Shown here one piece after another: positions 16,761 to 24,527 of a stretch of DNA of 64,000 nt. Within the stretch, counting starts at the first letter, position 1. Every line of letters starts with the position of its first letter. The DNA comes from Streptomyces sp. SAJ15 (GTDB lineage Bacteria; Actinomycetota; Actinomycetes; Streptomycetales; Streptomycetaceae), in assembly GCF_007595705.1 (NCBI RefSeq), contig NZ_NISY01000013.1, positions 248,001 through 312,000 of the forward strand. Reading direction: 5' to 3'. The notes below the pieces were generated by a model, which did no database searches, had not been told where the DNA came from, and was given only the letters and a program-made list of their open reading frames with translations. A program made the translations under genes and the position numbers.

Positions 16761-17704
16761 CCGGACCCGCGGGAGAGCCGGAGACGGAGGTCGCCACCCC
16801 GGCGCCGCCGCCGGCCCGCCGGGACGGCGGGCCGCGGGTGGGCCTGGTGATCATCACCCGGAACCGCCGCTCCAGCCTGCTGCGCACCCTGGAGCGCCTC
16901 ATCCGACTGCCCGAGGCCCCACCCATCGCCGTGGTCGACAACCACTCGACGGACGACACCGTCGCGGCCGTGCGGGAACGCCACCCGGAGGTGACCCTGC
17001 TGGCCCTGGACCGCAACCTGGGCGCCGTCGGCCGCAACCGCGGCGTGGCGGCCCTGACCACCCCGTACGTCGCCTTCAGCGACGACGACTCCTGGTGGGA
17101 ACCCGGCTCCCTGGCGCGCGCGGCGGAGCTCTTCGACGCGCACCCCCGGCTGGGGCTGATCGCGGCGGCCACCCGGGTCGGCCCGGAGGCGGCGCCCGAC
17201 CCGCTCAACGCCGTGCTCTCGGCGTCCCCGCTCGGCCGGGAGCCGGACCTTCCGGGCCCCTCGGTCCTGGGCTTCCTCGCCTGCGCCTCCGTCGTGCGCC
17301 GCTCCGCGTTCCTCGCGGCCGGGGGCTTCCACCCCCTCCTGCACTTCGGCGCCGAGGAGTCGCTGCTCGCCATCGACCTCACCGCCCGCCGCTGGGGAGT
17401 CGTCCACTGCCCCGAGGTGGTCGCCCGCCACGACCCCGAGCAGGACGGGGGCTCCCCACGCCCCGGCCGCCTGGTGCGGGTGCGTCGCAACGCGCTGATC
17501 ACCGCCTGGTTGCGCCGACCGCTGCGGCACGCCCTGGCGCGTACCGCGCGGCTGGCCCTCGACAGCCGGACCGACCCCCAGGCGCGGAGGGCGCTGGCCG
17601 AGGTCACGCGCGCACTGCCCGCCGTCCTGGCGCGACGGCACCCCGTACCGCGCGGCGTCGAGCGGCGCATCCGGGCCGTCGAGGCGGGCTCACCGGGCGG
17701 CTGA
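16757..17704 (+). CDS. Family 2 glycosyltransferase, copy A of a paralogous pair
   Basis: 315-residue GT-A enzyme. It has VGLVIITRNRRSSLLRTLER, VVDNHSTDDT, DRNLGAVGRNRGV, and FSDDDSWWEPGSL at the metal-binding position. The first 30 residues are proline/alanine-rich. The gene that follows encodes a clear paralogue with the same NLGAVGRN and DDDSWW motifs. GTG 16757 overlaps the hldE stop (GTGA). Donor and acceptor are unknown; the family commonly transfers rhamnose, galactose or GlcNAc. Confidence 0.9.
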   Translation: MTGPAGEPETEVATPAPPPARRDGGPRVGLVIITRNRRSSLLRTLERLIRLPEAPPIAVVDNHSTDDTVAAVRERHPEVTLLALDRNLGAVGRNRGVAALTTPYVAFSDDDSWWEPGSLARAAELFDAHPRLGLIAAATRVGPEAAPDPLNAVLSASPLGREPDLPGPSVLGFLACASVVRRSAFLAAGGFHPLLHFGAEESLLAIDLTARRWGVVHCPEVVARHDPEQDGGSPRPGRLVRVRRNALITAWLRRPLRHALARTARLALDSRTDPQARRALAEVTRALPAVLARRHPVPRGVERRIRAVEAGSPGG

Positions 17705-17723
17705 GGACGAGCCCGGGCGCCGG

Positions 17724-17777
17724 GCCGCGACCGGGCTCTGGTCCACGACCGGGCTCGGGGCCGCGACCGGGCTCGGG
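17724..17777. repeat. Three 18-bp tandem repeats
   Basis: Units at 17724-17741, 17742-17759 and 17760-17777, each close to GCCGCGACCGGGCTCGGG; the core CGACCGGGCTC is identical in all three. They fill the short gap between the two paralogous GT2 genes. Confidence 0.85.
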
Positions 17778-17845
17778 CCCGAGGCGAGGCGAGCGACCGC
17801 GCCGTCCGGGCACCGGCTCATCGAGCCACAGACGAAGGAGGGTTC

Positions 17846-18769
17846 GTGACCGACCCGCGGATCACCGTCATCGTCATCACCCACAACCGCAGGGACGACC
17901 TGCTGCACACGCTGGGACACCTCGCCCGGATCCCCGAGCGGCCGGCGGTCATCGTGGTCGACAACCGGTCCGCGGACGGCACCTCGGACGCCGTACGACG
18001 GCGGTATCCGGCGATCACCCTGCTCACCCTGGGCCGCAACCTGGGCGCGGTCGGCCGCAACCTGGCCGCCCGTCAGGCGACCACGCCCTACCTCGCGTTC
18101 TGCGACGACGACTCCTGGTGGCATCCGGGCTCGCTGGCGGGCGCGGCCGACCTGCTGGACGCCCACCCGACGGTCGCCGCGGTGACCGCGCGCATCGTCT
18201 CGCACCCCCATCCGGACGACCCCGCCGCGCGCGGCGGCAGCCACGAGGACCCCATCGTCCCCGAGCTGCGGGACTCGCCGCTGCCGACCCCGGCCGGGCT
18301 GCCCGGACCGGTGCTCGGCTCCTTCCTCGCCGCCGCCACGGTGATACGTGCCGACGCCTTCCGGTCCGCGGGCGGCTTCTCCCCGCGGCTCGTGCTCGGC
18401 GGCGAGGAGGAACTGCTCGCCGCCGACCTCGCCGCCCGCGGCTGGCGGCTCTGCTACGTCGACCGGCTGACCGCCCATCACCGCGCCTCGCCGCGCCGGG
18501 ACCCCACCCTCCGGCGTCGCCGGGGCATCCGGAACACCCTCTGGTTCACCTGGCTCCGCCGCCCCTGGCCCACGGCCCTGCGCCGGACGACGTGGCTGGC
18601 CGCGACCGTGCCCCGCGACTCGGCCTCGGCACGGGCGTTCGCCGAAGCCCTCCGGGGGCTGCCCTGGGTGCTCCGCGAGCGGCGCCCGCTGCCCCCGGAC
18701 GTCGAGCGGGGCCTCAAGCTCCTCGCCGACTCCCAGCGGCGGTCCACCGCCCGCCGCTACCACGGCTGA
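17846..18769 (+). CDS. Family 2 glycosyltransferase, copy B of a paralogous pair
   Basis: 307 residues, with the same architecture as the preceding gene: ITVIVITHNRRDDLL, VVDNRSADGTSDAV, GRNLGAVGRNLAARQ, CDDDSWWHPGSL and a GGFSPRLVLGGEEELLAADL acceptor region. It probably arose by tandem duplication. The GTG start has a strong GAAGGAGGG site. The last 13 bases overlap the convergent minus-strand gene ending at 18757. It is the last plus-strand gene of the contiguous glycan operon. Confidence 0.9.
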   Translation: MTDPRITVIVITHNRRDDLLHTLGHLARIPERPAVIVVDNRSADGTSDAVRRRYPAITLLTLGRNLGAVGRNLAARQATTPYLAFCDDDSWWHPGSLAGAADLLDAHPTVAAVTARIVSHPHPDDPAARGGSHEDPIVPELRDSPLPTPAGLPGPVLGSFLAAATVIRADAFRSAGGFSPRLVLGGEEELLAADLAARGWRLCYVDRLTAHHRASPRRDPTLRRRRGIRNTLWFTWLRRPWPTALRRTTWLAATVPRDSASARAFAEALRGLPWVLRERRPLPPDVERGLKLLADSQRRSTARRYHG

Positions 18770-19554
18770 GCCGGGGACGGCCGCCGGCCGGGCTCGCCGG
18801 GGCGCTCGCCCGTCAGGTCGGGGAAGTGCCGGCCGGCTGCCGGCCGGGGGTCGCCGGGGCGCCGGCCTGTCCGGGAGGTGCCGGCAGGCCGCCGGCCGGG
18901 GGCGCCGGCGCGTCCGCCTGTCAGGACCGGGAGGCGCCGGCCGGCCGGGGGTCGCCGGCGCGCTCGCCCGTCAGGACCGGGAGGCGCCGGCCGCACGGCG
19001 GCCCGGGCTCGCCGGCGCGTCCGCCTGTCAGGACCGGGAGGCGCCGGCCGGCCCGTGGCGAGCCGGTCCACCAGCTCGTCCCGGTACAGCCGGGCGACCC
19101 GGTCGAGGAGGTCGGGGTGGCGCAGCAGACCGGCGGCGGCCTGGTCCCCCTCGTCGGGGGCCGTCAGCCGGCGGAACGCCACGGCGGTCACCGAGTCGTG
19201 CTCGCCGCCCGCCGCGGCGACGACCGCCGCGTCGGCCAGCGTGGGCTCGGTGAGCAGACAGGCGGCCCAGCTCGCCACCCCCTCGTCCACCCAGGAGCGC
19301 CACGCCTCCTCCGCGGAGTCGGGCGTCGGGTGCCCGCCCACCAGCCCGTCCAGCCGATGCGACCCGCCCGGGCCCAACAGGGACACCAGCCCGACGTCCA
19401 GCGAGGTCGGGTAGCGCAACCAGGCGGCGACCGTCACCGCCTGACGGGCCTGGGCCTCGGCGAGCGCCGCGCTCAACGGGCCGCCGACGGGTGGGTAGGC
19501 GCGTAGCAGCCACCGGGTGGTGGCCGCTATGACCGAGGTGAGTTCCACCGACAT
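18757..19554 (-). CDS. Protein of unknown function with repeat-derived C-terminus
   Basis: 265 residues. Residues 1-165 look like a normal, mostly helical soluble domain (SVIAATTRWLLRAYPPVGGP, WRSWVDEGVASWAACLLTE), with no recognised family. From about residue 168 the protein is read through a degenerate tandem repeat (18791-19050) and becomes arginine/proline/glycine-rich. The repeat units are 49-58 bp, so the peptide is not itself periodic. ATG 19554 has AAAGGAG upstream and lies 29 bp after the MFS transporter stop, so the two form an operon. The natural protein may once have ended near residue 170, with repeat expansion removing the stop. Confidence 0.7.
   Translation of the reverse strand: MSVELTSVIAATTRWLLRAYPPVGGPLSAALAEAQARQAVTVAAWLRYPTSLDVGLVSLLGPGGSHRLDGLVGGHPTPDSAEEAWRSWVDEGVASWAACLLTEPTLADAAVVAAAGGEHDSVTAVAFRRLTAPDEGDQAAAGLLRHPDLLDRVARLYRDELVDRLATGRPAPPGPDRRTRRRARAAVRPAPPGPDGRARRRPPAGRRLPVLTGGRAGAPGRRPAGTSRTGRRPGDPRPAAGRHFPDLTGERPGEPGRRPSPAQPW
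18791..19050. repeat. Five-copy degenerate tandem repeat, 49-58 bp units
   Basis: Copies begin near 18791, 18849, 18901, 18950 and 19006, each running GG(C/T)TCGCCGGSGCG, then a GTCAGGACCGGGAGG-like core, then GCGCCGGCCGG. Unit length is not a multiple of three. The array lies inside the 3' end of the minus-strand gene of unknown function and next to the convergent GT2 stop. Confidence 0.82.
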
Positions 19555-19583
19555 GACGCGACGGTTCTCCTTTCTGCCCGGGC

Positions 19584-21026
19584 CTACGCGGCGGCGGGCG
19601 CCAGGGCCATGGGACGGCCGCGTACGGCGGCGCCCGCCAGGATCGAGCCCGCGACGACGAGCCCGCCGAAGACCAGCGCGCCGCGCGCGCCGGCCAGTTC
19701 CATCAGCAGACCGAGCAGCGGCGGGCCGGCCAGACCCCACAGCGTGCTCGCGCTGCGCCACACGCCCAGCACCCGACCCCGCATGTGGGCCGGCGGGTCC
19801 GTCTGGAGGACCGTGGTGCCGGCCGTGTCGGACATGGACTCCACCACGGCCATCGGCAGCACCAGCACCAGCAGCACCGCCAGGGAGGGCGAGAGGCCGG
19901 CCGCCACCTGGAGCAGCGCCCCGGCGGCCGCCAGGATGCCCACCAGGCGCACCGAGGGGCTGCGCAGCCGCGCGGCGAGCACCGCGCCCACGATTCCGCC
20001 GACGGCCAGCACCGTGGACACGGTGCCGAACGCGCCCTCGCCGCCATGGAGCGGACCGGTGACGAAGACCGCCAGGGTCAGCCCGTAGTTGCGGCCGAAG
20101 ACGGCGCTCAGGCCGGTGATACCGGCCAGCGCCACCAGGCGCGGCCGACGGCAGAAGAAGGCCAGACCCTCGCGGGCGGTCATGCCCTCCTCCCGCCGCT
20201 TCCGCCGCTTCCGCTGTTCCGGCTGTGCCGGCTGTGCCGGGCGGGGTGCGACCCCGGAGCCGTCGACGACGCGGGTGGTGCCGGCCGCGGGGGTGAGGAA
20301 GGGAATGACGGCGGCGACGAAGAGGAAGGACAGCCCGTTGGCCGCGTAGGCGGCCTGGGTTCCCAGGAAGGCGACGACCACACCGGCCGCGGCGGCGCCC
20401 GCGAGCCGGCCCACGCTGTGCACCAGGGAGCCGACGGCGATGGCGGACGGCACGTCCTCGGTGGGCACCAGGTCGTTGCCGAGCAGGGCGCAGGCCGGTC
20501 CCTCGACCGTCGCGATCAGGCCGGTGACGGCCGCCAGGACCATCAGCGCGGCCACGTTCAACTGGTCGAAGGCGACCAGCGCGGCGGTGGTGAAGGCGAC
20601 CAGTGCCAGGGCGACCTGGCTCACCGCGGCGGTGACCTTGCGCGGCCAGCGGTCCACCGCGGCACCGCCCAGCAGCCCCATGAGCAGACCCGGGGCCGCC
20701 TGGACGGAGAGGGACAGACCGGTCGCCGCCGCCGACCCGGTGACCTGGAGCACCAGCAGGTTCTGCACGGTGAGCTGCATCCAGGTGCCGGCGTTGGACA
20801 CCAGGTTGGCGAAGGACCACCACCGCATGCCGCGGTGGCGCAGCGAGCGCCAGGGGGCGCGGTCGGGTCGGCCTTCCGCCCGCCGCCGGAAGGGGCGGGA
20901 CAGGACGGACCGTCCGGCCGACGGGCCGGCCTGGGCGGGAATGGGGGAGGGGGTGGGGTTGGGGATCGGGGTGGGGGCAGTGTCGGCGGCAGCGGCGACC
21001 GCTCGGAACTGGGTGGCAGTGGGCAC
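19584..21026 (-). CDS. MFS transporter
   Basis: 480-residue major facilitator protein with about 12 membrane segments, of the MFS_3/EntS-like type that usually exports small molecules. Segments include SFANLVSNAGTWMQLTVQNL, GLLMGLLGGAAVDRWPRKV (the A-motif loop between helices 2 and 3), and MAVVESMSDTAGTTVLQTD in the C-terminal half. The first 65 residues are proline-rich and polar. The GTG start at 21026 has a weak ribosome site, and an internal start just before the first helix (MRWWSFAN) is possible. It heads a two-gene minus-strand operon with the unknown protein. The substrate could be a product of the surrounding glycan locus, but nothing in the sequence proves it. Confidence 0.85.
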   Translation of the reverse strand: MPTATQFRAVAAAADTAPTPIPNPTPSPIPAQAGPSAGRSVLSRPFRRRAEGRPDRAPWRSLRHRGMRWWSFANLVSNAGTWMQLTVQNLLVLQVTGSAAATGLSLSVQAAPGLLMGLLGGAAVDRWPRKVTAAVSQVALALVAFTTAALVAFDQLNVAALMVLAAVTGLIATVEGPACALLGNDLVPTEDVPSAIAVGSLVHSVGRLAGAAAAGVVVAFLGTQAAYAANGLSFLFVAAVIPFLTPAAGTTRVVDGSGVAPRPAQPAQPEQRKRRKRREEGMTAREGLAFFCRRPRLVALAGITGLSAVFGRNYGLTLAVFVTGPLHGGEGAFGTVSTVLAVGGIVGAVLAARLRSPSVRLVGILAAAGALLQVAAGLSPSLAVLLVLVLPMAVVESMSDTAGTTVLQTDPPAHMRGRVLGVWRSASTLWGLAGPPLLGLLMELAGARGALVFGGLVVAGSILAGAAVRGRPMALAPAAA

Positions 21027-21435
21027 GTCGAGAACTTCGTGAAGAGCCCGGCAGGCTCGGACAGCGGAGTCGGCGCGACCTGGTCACCGGCGGAGGCCGG
21101 GCAGGTGCCGAGTTCGGTCGGTGCTGCGCGGAGGGCCCGGACTGCCGAGGCACTCCCGTCAGCAGCCCACATCCTCACAGAAGCGACGGCACGGTGGGGT
21201 CCGGATTGGCCGCGGGAGGCGTCCGGGAGCCCGTGAAGCCCTTGGCCCGCAAGGGAGAGGGGGAGCCCGGTGAGGTTGACCACAGGACCACCGCGGAGGC
21301 CGGGTTGTGGAGCAGGTCACTCCGCCGCACCGGCGGGGTTCCGCACTGCGATCTCCCGGGCCTACTGGCAGAATTCATCCCGATTTGTCGGTATGCACTG
21401 CGATCCACCGGAGCATCGTCGAAGGAGCGGTTCCC
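21027..21435. other. 409-bp divergent intergenic region
   Basis: Lies between the MFS gene (minus) and the repeat-protein gene (plus). The right part (21360-21420) is less GC-rich, with GGCAGAATTCATCCCGATTT, and is the likeliest place for a promoter. GAAGGAG at 21421-21427 serves the ATG at 21436. No hairpin or conserved gene was seen. Confidence 0.45.
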
Positions 21436-22326
21436 ATGCCGGGTTCCCGTCGGCGGCCACCACGCGGCCGCACCTCCGCGAGCGAGCCCGGCCGCGCCGG
21501 CCCTTACGCCGGGTCCGGCCGCGCCGGCCTGTACGCAGGGGTCGGCCCGTACGCCGGGACCGACCGCACGGCCCCGTACGCCGGGGCCGGCCCGCCCGCC
21601 GGGATCGGCCGTACCGGCCCCTATGCCGGGGTCGCCCTGTACGGCGGGGTCGGAGGCACCGCCCTCGACGCCCGGACCGGCCGCACCGCCCCGTACGCCG
21701 GGACCCGCCCGTACACCGGCAATGGCCGTACCGGCCTGTACGCAGGGGCCAGCCCGTACGCCGGGGCCGGCCGCACTCCCCTCCATGCCGGGACCGGTCG
21801 CACCGGCCCGCACGCCAGGACAGGCGGCACCCGCCCCTATTCCTATGCCGGGGTCGCCCCGAGCGCCAGGACCGGCGGCACCGTCCTCCGTACCGGCCCG
21901 TACGCCGAGGCCGGCGGCACCGCCCTCGATGCCGGCGCCGGTTGCACCGGCCCCTATGCCGGGGTCGCCCCGTACGCCCGGACCGGCCGCACCGCCCTCC
22001 GTCCCGGAGCCGGCGGTACCACCCCCTGCGCCAAGGCCGTCCTCCGTGCCGGCGCCGGCCGTACCGGTCCGTACGCCAAGGCCGGCCCGCACGCCAGGGC
22101 CGGCGGCACCCGCCCCCATGGCGGGGTCGCCCCGTACGCCGCGGCCGGCGGCACGGCCTTCCATGCCAGCACCGGCCGCACCGGCCCGGGCGCCAAGGCC
22201 GGCCCGTACGCCAGGACCGACCGCACCGCCCCGGACGCCGGGATCGGCCCATACGCCAAGGCCGGCCGATACGCCAAGGCCGGCCGATACGCCAAGGCCG
22301 GTCCGTGCGTCGGGGCCGGTCGGTGA
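21436..22326 (+). CDS. Low-complexity Gly/Tyr repeat protein, unknown function
   Basis: 296 residues built almost entirely of a degenerate repeat of about 10 residues near GRTGPYAGAG, for example GRTGPYAG, GGTALDAG and GPYAKAG. The last copies (22246-22317) are near-perfect 18-bp units encoding GRYAKA. There is no signal peptide, membrane segment or known domain. Evidence that it is translated: GAAGGAG eight bases before the ATG, nearly 100% G/C third positions in this frame, and a GTGA overlap with the next gene. Caution: the region is open in all six frames, and at least one minus-strand frame also has a high third-position GC because the repeat contains palindromic GTAC. Confidence 0.55.
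   Translation: MPGSRRRPPRGRTSASEPGRAGPYAGSGRAGLYAGVGPYAGTDRTAPYAGAGPPAGIGRTGPYAGVALYGGVGGTALDARTGRTAPYAGTRPYTGNGRTGLYAGASPYAGAGRTPLHAGTGRTGPHARTGGTRPYSYAGVAPSARTGGTVLRTGPYAEAGGTALDAGAGCTGPYAGVAPYARTGRTALRPGAGGTTPCAKAVLRAGAGRTGPYAKAGPHARAGGTRPHGGVAPYAAAGGTAFHASTGRTGPGAKAGPYARTDRTAPDAGIGPYAKAGRYAKAGRYAKAGPCVGAGR
21480..22317. repeat. Extended GC-rich minisatellite-like array
   Basis: Roughly 840 bp of degenerate units, typically GGCCGCACCGGCCCGTACGC plus a few bases. Spacing between GTACGCC cores is mostly 27-42 bp, always a multiple of three in the coding frame. The four 3'-terminal units (22246, 22264, 22282, 22300) are 18 bp and two are identical, pointing to recent slippage. Confidence 0.85.
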
Positions 22327-23354
22327 CCGGCCGAGGGGGCGGGAGCCGCGCGGAGACCCGTCCCCGCATCCTGGTGCTGCGTGCCCTGGGGCTCGGCGAC
22401 CTGCTCACCGCGGTGCCCGCGCTGCGGGCCCTGCGCCGCGCCCACGCGGACCACGAACTGGTGCTCGCGGCCCCCCGCCGGCTGACCGGAGCGGCACGGT
22501 CGACCGGCCTGGTGGACCGGGTGCTGCCCACCGCCGCGGCGCCCGGCAGGCCGGTGCCGACCGCGCTCGCCTGGTCCGGCCCACCCCCCGAGGTCGCCGT
22601 GGACCTGCACGGCAACGGCCCGCTCAGCCACCGACTGCTCAGCTCGCTGGCCCCGGCCCGACTCTTCGCCTACGCCCACCCCGGAACCCCCGACGTGACC
22701 GGGCCCCCGTGGCGGGAGGACGAGCATGAGCGCGCTCGCTGGTGCCGCCTGCTGACCTGGTACGGTCTCGCCGCCGACCCCGCCGACCTGCGCATTCCCG
22801 ACCCTCGCCGGGTGTCTCCCGCGCCCGGCGCCGTGATCATCCATCCAGGAGCGGACGCCCCGGCCCGGCGCTGGCCACCGGAGCGGTTCGCCGCAGTGGC
22901 CCATGCCCTGTACGCCGCCGGCCACCGGGTCGTCATCACCGCGGGGGCCGGAGAGGGAGCGTTGGCCCGGCGCGTCGCCGGGCTGGCCGGACTGCCGAGC
23001 CGCACGGTCCTGGGCGGCGCCGGGGACGTGCCGTTCGACGAACTGGCCGCGCTCGTCGCCCACGCCCGCGCCGTCGTCGCCGGCGACACCGGCCTCGCTC
23101 ATCTGGCCAGTGCCGTGGGAACCCCGTCGGTCACGCTCTTCGGCCCCGTCGCCCCTCGCCTGTGGGGGCCGCCCCGGTCGGCGGCGCACCGGGTGCTCTG
23201 GCACCCGGACCCTCGCGACACCACGCGCCCCGGTGACGCCCACGGCGGCCGCCCCGACGCCCGGCTACTGCGCATCACCGCCGCCGAGGTCCTCACGGCC
23301 GTCTTCCGCCTGCCCCGCGTGGACGGGGCCGTCGCCGCCCTGGCCGTGACGTGA
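22323..23354 (+). CDS. Family 9 glycosyltransferase (second heptosyltransferase-like protein)
   Basis: 343-residue GT-B protein of the heptosyltransferase family: ILVLRALGLGDLLTAVPALR at the N-terminus, VDLHGNGPLSHRLL, then VIIHPGADAPARRWPPERFA and GDTGLAHLASAVGTPSVTLFGP, the GT9 donor-binding motif. It is distinct from the GT9 protein at 11360. GTG 22323 overlaps the repeat-protein stop (GTGA), and its own stop overlaps the next gene (GTGA), so the three genes form one translationally coupled unit. It probably transfers the heptose made by GmhA/HldE. Confidence 0.9.
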   Translation: MTGRGGGSRAETRPRILVLRALGLGDLLTAVPALRALRRAHADHELVLAAPRRLTGAARSTGLVDRVLPTAAAPGRPVPTALAWSGPPPEVAVDLHGNGPLSHRLLSSLAPARLFAYAHPGTPDVTGPPWREDEHERARWCRLLTWYGLAADPADLRIPDPRRVSPAPGAVIIHPGADAPARRWPPERFAAVAHALYAAGHRVVITAGAGEGALARRVAGLAGLPSRTVLGGAGDVPFDELAALVAHARAVVAGDTGLAHLASAVGTPSVTLFGPVAPRLWGPPRSAAHRVLWHPDPRDTTRPGDAHGGRPDARLLRITAAEVLTAVFRLPRVDGAVAALAVT

Positions 23355-23422
23355 ACGCCGGCCGTGACGTGAATGCCGGCCGTAACGTGAACGCCGGCTG
23401 TGACGTCGACGCCGGTCGTGCC
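23351..23422. repeat. Four 18-bp tandem repeats at a translation start
   Basis: Units at 23351, 23369, 23387 and 23405. The first three are GTGAACGCCGGCCGTGAC with one to two changes and each begins with a possible GTG start; the fourth begins GTC. In frame they encode NAGRDV-like hexapeptides. Confidence 0.9.
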
Positions 23423-24376
23423 ATGGGCGCCGCCCGTCCCACCGCGTCCGGCGCGCGCGTGCTGCTCACCGGGTGGTTCAGCTTTCTGCACGGCGAGGTG
23501 ACGGCGGGCGACCTGCTGGCGGAGGAGAGCGTGCGACGAGCCCTGTGGGAGGCCGCCGTCGAGGTGGAGACGGCGTGGTCTCCGGTGTTCTGGCCGGAGG
23601 CCCTGCATCTGGTGGACGCCGACCCGGCCGACTTCAGCCATCTCGTCTTCGTCTGCGGGCCCGTGCACTCCACCCTCGCCCCCGACGCGGGCTCCAGCCC
23701 GCTGCTGGAGCTGCACGCGCGCTTCGCCCGCTGCCGACGCCTCGCGGTCGGCGTCTCGGTCACCGACCCCTCGGATCCGGCGGTCACCGGCTTCCACGAC
23801 GTGCTGCCCCGAGACGCCCCCCACGTCCCCGTCGCGGCCGTCGACCTCAGCGTCCAGGCCCCCAGGGCGGACCCGCCGCCTCCGCTCGTCGGGGTGATCC
23901 TCACCGAGGGACAGCACGAGTACGGCCCCCGCCGACTGCACGCCCGGGTCTCCGCGGCCCTGACCCGCTGGCTGGCGTCGATCGACGTGGCCGCGGTTGC
24001 CCTCGACACCCGGCTGGACACCCGGGACTGGCGTCTTCCGTCCAGCCCCGAGCAACTGCACGCCGCCCTGGCGCGCCTGGACGCCGTGGTCACCACCCGG
24101 CTGCACGGCCTGGTCCTGGCCCTGCGCGCCGGCACACCGGCGCTGGCCGTCGACCCGGTGGCCGGCGGAGCCAAGGTCAGCGCGCAGGCCGCGGCGCTCG
24201 ACTGGCCCGCGGTGCTGCGCGGCGAGCGGCTGCGGACCGGCGACCTCGACCGCGCGCTGACCTGGTGCCTTTCTCCCCACGGACGCGCCCGAGCCGGCCG
24301 GTACGCGGGAGAGGCCGCCCCCAGCGATCTGCTGACCGGGCTGGTGCGCCGGGTCGTCGACCGCTCCGCCATGTGA
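23351..24376 (+). CDS. Polysaccharide pyruvyl transferase-like protein
   Basis: 341 residues from the GTG at 23351. The sequence resembles the polysaccharide pyruvyl transferase/CsaB family: ARVLLTGWFSFLHGEVTAGD at the start, RLAVGVSVTDPSDPAVTGFH in the middle, and DAVVTTRLHGLVLALRAGTP (the conserved TxRLHG) near the end. CsaB-type enzymes add ketal pyruvate to a sugar, but some members have other roles. The start is ambiguous: the first 24 codons are four 18-bp repeats encoding NAGRDV-like units, with several GTG codons in frame, and ATG 23423 right after them could be the functional start. Confidence 0.74.
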   Translation: MNAGRDVNAGRNVNAGCDVDAGRAMGAARPTASGARVLLTGWFSFLHGEVTAGDLLAEESVRRALWEAAVEVETAWSPVFWPEALHLVDADPADFSHLVFVCGPVHSTLAPDAGSSPLLELHARFARCRRLAVGVSVTDPSDPAVTGFHDVLPRDAPHVPVAAVDLSVQAPRADPPPPLVGVILTEGQHEYGPRRLHARVSAALTRWLASIDVAAVALDTRLDTRDWRLPSSPEQLHAALARLDAVVTTRLHGLVLALRAGTPALAVDPVAGGAKVSAQAAALDWPAVLRGERLRTGDLDRALTWCLSPHGRARAGRYAGEAAPSDLLTGLVRRVVDRSAM

Positions 24377-24527
24377 CGGACTGCCGCGCCCCGGTCGCAC
24401 ACCGCGGCGACGCCGACGGCCACCGGTTGCCGTCCTGCGGCTTCGGGAGTTTCGTGGAGAGAACGCCCCGCGGGGCGTCGAGCACTCCGACCGCCCTGCG
24501 CACGGCCCGCGGCGAAGGGAGCCCCCC

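Noticed and set aside
21436..22326. Possible CRISPR array
   Set aside because: Units are adjacent and degenerate with no unique spacers of constant length, and the whole region follows one coding-frame periodicity.
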